In this document: positions 62,308 to 64,000 of the stretch, in pieces
How positions within the stretch are numbered: position 1 is the first letter of the stretch
Layout: the number at the start of each line of letters is the position of its first letter
NCBI RefSeq assembly: GCF_004353825.1
Contig: NZ_SMNA01000014.1
Coordinates: 62,001-126,000 of the forward strand
Reading direction: 5' to 3'
From: Occultella glacieicola
GTDB lineage: Bacteria; Actinomycetota; Actinomycetes; Actinomycetales; Beutenbergiaceae
DNA: 64,000 bases
Notes under the pieces: model-generated
Seen by the model: the letters and a program-made list of their open reading frames with translations, nothing else
What the model was told of the DNA's origin: nothing
Database searches by the model: none
Translations under genes and position numbers: made by a program

Positions 62308-62931
62308 ATGGCTCAGTACACGCTTCCAGACCTGCCGTACGACTACGCCGCACTCGAGCCCCACATCTCGGGCAAGATCATGCAGCTGCACCATGACAAG
62401 CACCACGCCGCCTACGTGACCGGCGCGAACACCGCGCTCGAGAAGCTCGCCGAGGCGCGCGAGAAGGACGACTTCGCCGCAGTGAACCTGCACGAGAAGA
62501 ACCTCGCGTTCCACCTCGGTGGGCACATCAACCACACCGTGTTCTGGAACAACCTCTCCCCCGAGGGCGGCGGCCAGCCGGACGGCGAACTCGCGGCGGC
62601 CATCACCGACCAGTTCGGTACCTTCGAGGCGTTCCAGGCCCAGTTCGGCGCGAACGCCAACGCGATCCAGGGCTCCGGCTGGTCCGTGCTCGCGTGGGAC
62701 AGCCTCGGTCAGCGGCTGGCCATCTTCCAGCTCTTCGACCAGCAGGGCAACATCCCGGTCGGGATCATCCCGCTGCTCATGCTGGACATGTGGGAGCACG
62801 CGTTCTACCTGGACTACCTGAACGTCAAGGCGGACTACGTCAAGGCGTTCTGGAACATCGCGAACTGGCAGGACGTCGCGGCCCGCTTCGAGCGCGCCCG
62901 CACCCAGACGGCAGGCCTGATCGTCCCCTGA
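62308..62931 (+). CDS. sodA: Superoxide dismutase, Fe/Mn type
   Basis: 207 residues. It converts superoxide to oxygen and hydrogen peroxide in the cytoplasm or outside (actinobacterial SodA can be exported without a signal). Metal ligands: His28 (MQLHHDKHH), His76 ([10 protein letters not shown]), Asp160 and His164 (LDMWEHAFY). The Gly-Gly before His73 and the [11 protein letters not shown] block do not alone decide Fe against Mn. GGAGG lies 6 nt before the ATG. It sits between the two cytochrome gene clusters, a natural place given superoxide from respiration. Confidence 0.96.
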   Translation: MAQYTLPDLPYDYAALEPHISGKIMQLHHDKHHAAYVTGANTALEKLAEAREKDDFAAVNLHEKNLAFHLGGHINHTVFWNNLSPEGGGQPDGELAAAITDQFGTFEAFQAQFGANANAIQGSGWSVLAWDSLGQRLAIFQLFDQQGNIPVGIIPLLMLDMWEHAFYLDYLNVKADYVKAFWNIANWQDVAARFERARTQTAGLIVP

Positions 62932-62949
62932 CGGTCATCTCCGGAACAA

Positions 62950-62986
62950 ACAGCGGGCCCGCACCTGTCAGGTGCGGGCCCGCTGT
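62950..62986. terminator. Strong bidirectional terminator between sodA and ctaF
   Basis: ACAGCGGGCCCGCACCT (62950-62966) and AGGTGCGGGCCCGCTGT (62970-62986) form a perfect 17-bp stem with a 3-nt loop. T-rich tails follow on both strands (CTTGTC on plus, TTGTTCC on minus). It lies between the convergent stops of sodA and ctaF. Confidence 0.92.
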
Positions 62987-63002
62987 CTTGTCCCAGTCGG
63001 AC

Positions 63003-63446
63003 TCAGTGGGCGTGCTGGCCCCGGTTGAACTCGAGGACCTGGCCGACCAGACCGATCACGCCGAGCACTGCGCCGATGCCCGCGAGCCACCAGCCGGCGG
63101 CCGCACCGAGGAACACCAGGGCGGCGGCGATGCCGAGCACCAGGGGCCACCAGCTCCATGGGGAGAACACGCCGTAGTCGGAGTCGGCCGTGATCTCCGC
63201 GCGCGGGTCGTCCTCGGGGCGTTCGTCGATCCGGGAACCCACCCGCCAGAGGTAGACGCCGACCATGCCCCACATCGCGCAGATCAAGCCGAGGGCCGTG
63301 GTGCCGATCGGCTCCCACGACGACCAGAACCCGTACAGCAGGACCACCGGCACGAAGAACAGCAGGCCGAGGAGGAAGAACCACTTCTCCACCCCGAGCG
63401 GCGACCCCTTCTTGGGGCCCGAGTGCGTCCTGACCTTCGCGCTCAT
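63003..63446 (-). CDS. ctaF: Cytochrome c oxidase subunit IV (CtaF)
   Basis: 147 residues, four membrane helices (two near residues 20-42 and 48-68, two near 97-115 and 118-137). Family blocks: [39 protein letters not shown] and [18 protein letters not shown]. The small actinobacterial subunit of the aa3 oxidase. Its ATG overlaps the ctaD stop by 4 nt (ATGA), so it is made with CtaD. Confidence 0.94.
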   Translation of the reverse strand: MSAKVRTHSGPKKGSPLGVEKWFFLLGLLFFVPVVLLYGFWSSWEPIGTTALGLICAMWGMVGVYLWRVGSRIDERPEDDPRAEITADSDYGVFSPWSWWPLVLGIAAALVFLGAAAGWWLAGIGAVLGVIGLVGQVLEFNRGQHAH

Positions 63447-64000
63447 CGATCGTCACCTTCCTGCCGTGCGGCCCGCTGCTGCGTCTCGGCCTGGTGGCCG
63501 GCCATGTCGGGCTCACCGTAGATCTGGTCGAGGATGTCCTTGTCCGGCTCGGCGTGGTCGAGCGCGGCCACCTCCGGGTGGTGCAGGTCGAACGCGGGGC
63601 GCTCGGACCGGATCCGGGGCAGGGCGGTGAAGTTGTGCCGCGGCGGCGGGGACGAGGTGGCCCACTCGAGCGAGGCACCGTAGCCCCACGGGTCGTCCAC
63701 GGTGACCTTCGGCGCGCTCCGCCAGGTCTTGTAGACGTTCCACAGGAACGGGAGCGTGGACAGCGCGAGCAGCACCGCGGAGACCGTCGAGATCTGGTTG
63801 AAGATCACGAAGTCCGGCTCCGGGAGGTAGTCCGGGACCCGTCGCTGCATGCCGAGCACGCCCAGCCAGTGCTGGATCAGGAACGTGCCGTGGAAGCCGA
63901 AGAACAGCAGCCAGAAATGCAGCTTGCCGAGCCTGTCGTCGAGCATCCGGCCCGTGAACTTGGGCCACCAGAAGTAGAACCCGGCGAACATCGCGAACAC
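63443..64000 (-). CDS. ctaD: Cytochrome c oxidase subunit I, C-terminal part
   Basis: Only the last 185 residues or so are in the window; the gene continues beyond base 64000. Visible are the last helices of the heme-copper oxidase subunit [39 protein letters not shown] and [15 protein letters not shown], then [20 protein letters not shown] and the cytosolic tail with [19 protein letters not shown], which is diagnostic for CtaD. The metal-binding histidines lie outside the window. Overlaps ctaF by 4 nt. Confidence 0.95.
   Translation of the reverse strand: MFAMFAGFYFWWPKFTGRMLDDRLGKLHFWLLFFGFHGTFLIQHWLGVLGMQRRVPDYLPEPDFVIFNQISTVSAVLLALSTLPFLWNVYKTWRSAPKVTVDDPWGYGASLEWATSSPPPRHNFTALPRIRSERPAFDLHHPEVAALDHAEPDKDILDQIYGEPDMAGHQAETQQRAARQEGDDR

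Overview
This 64 kb window is a stretch of high-GC actinobacterial chromosome made almost entirely of conserved housekeeping genes. The organism is very probably an actinomycete, and my low-confidence guess is order Micrococcales. The evidence is the uniform G/C third-position use, the frequent GTG starts, and gene families typical of Actinobacteria: SepH, DUF3159, DUF3710, DUF3093, DUF4193, DUF4192, a KimA-like permease beside two TrkA proteins, a deazaflavin-type oxidoreductase, a bcc-type cytochrome (QcrCAB) with CtaE, and class II DAHP synthase. Two blocks keep the order of Mycobacterium tuberculosis. Block 9.1-17.3 kb matches the Rv2689c-Rv2699c neighbourhood (RNA methyltransferase, APC permease, ceoB, ceoC, DUF3159, OB-fold, DUF3710, dut, DUF3093, DUF4193). 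Block 42.5-62.2 kb matches Rv2173-Rv2196 (polyprenyl synthase, Rv2175c, PknL, AroG, FadD15, Rv2191, TrpD, CtaE-QcrCAB). No rRNA, tRNA, CRISPR array, insertion sequence, phage or defence locus was seen.

Layout. 0-6.6 kb: the tail of guaB1, a lipoprotein serpin divergent from an S9 peptidase, and acnA with a palindromic operator candidate. 6.6-12.9 kb: a CtpE-like P-type ATPase, a TrmA-family RNA methyltransferase and a KimA-like K+ permease form one coupled unit on the minus strand. 12.9-17.3 kb: two TrkA subunits face the DUF3159/OB/DUF3710/dut operon. 17.8-24.1 kb: SepH, then the operon GNAT-acyl-CoA ligase > DUF5998 > phosphodiesterase > thymidine kinase. 24.2-31.7 kb: parC and parE, with two paralogous GNAT genes and a YhhN protein in the parE operon. 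31.8-35.1 kb: a small zinc protein, a methyltransferase, a ferritin and the primary sigma factor. 35.3-40.2 kb: glycine cleavage genes gcvT-gcvH-gcvP behind a universal stress protein. 40.4-49.5 kb: a membrane protein, DUF4192, a prenyl synthase, an Rv2175c-like regulator, a LysM-lytic transglycosylase, a PASTA kinase, a sulfite-oxidase-fold enzyme and DAHP synthase. 49.6-57.6 kb: PPi-phosphofructokinase, a membrane protein, acyl-CoA ligase, an exonuclease/GIY-YIG protein, a RAM-domain protein, trpD and a pseudo-receiver. 58-64 kb: ctaE-qcrCAB, sodA, ctaF and the end of ctaD.

The genes work as core modules: K+ homeostasis (KimA-like, TrkA pair), topoisomerase IV (ParC/ParE), one-carbon metabolism (Gcv), cell-wall growth control (PASTA kinase, Rv2175c-like, LysM enzyme, SepH), aromatic amino acid supply (AroG, TrpD) and the terminal respiratory chain (QcrCAB, CtaDEF) with SodA beside it. 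Many genes are translationally coupled (TGATG, ATGA or GTGA junctions).

I found no convincing new multi-gene system. The most interesting signals are regulatory. Seventeen genes have a TAnnnT-like -10 box 6-8 nt before the start codon, which suggests leaderless mRNAs. An 18-bp palindrome sits in the acnA promoter. Three GTCAC repeats at exact 11-bp spacing lie upstream of the LysM gene. There are in-frame minisatellites in the DUF4192 gene, a mirror-image divergent promoter at 40.3 kb, and a 68-nt inverted repeat after the ferritin gene.
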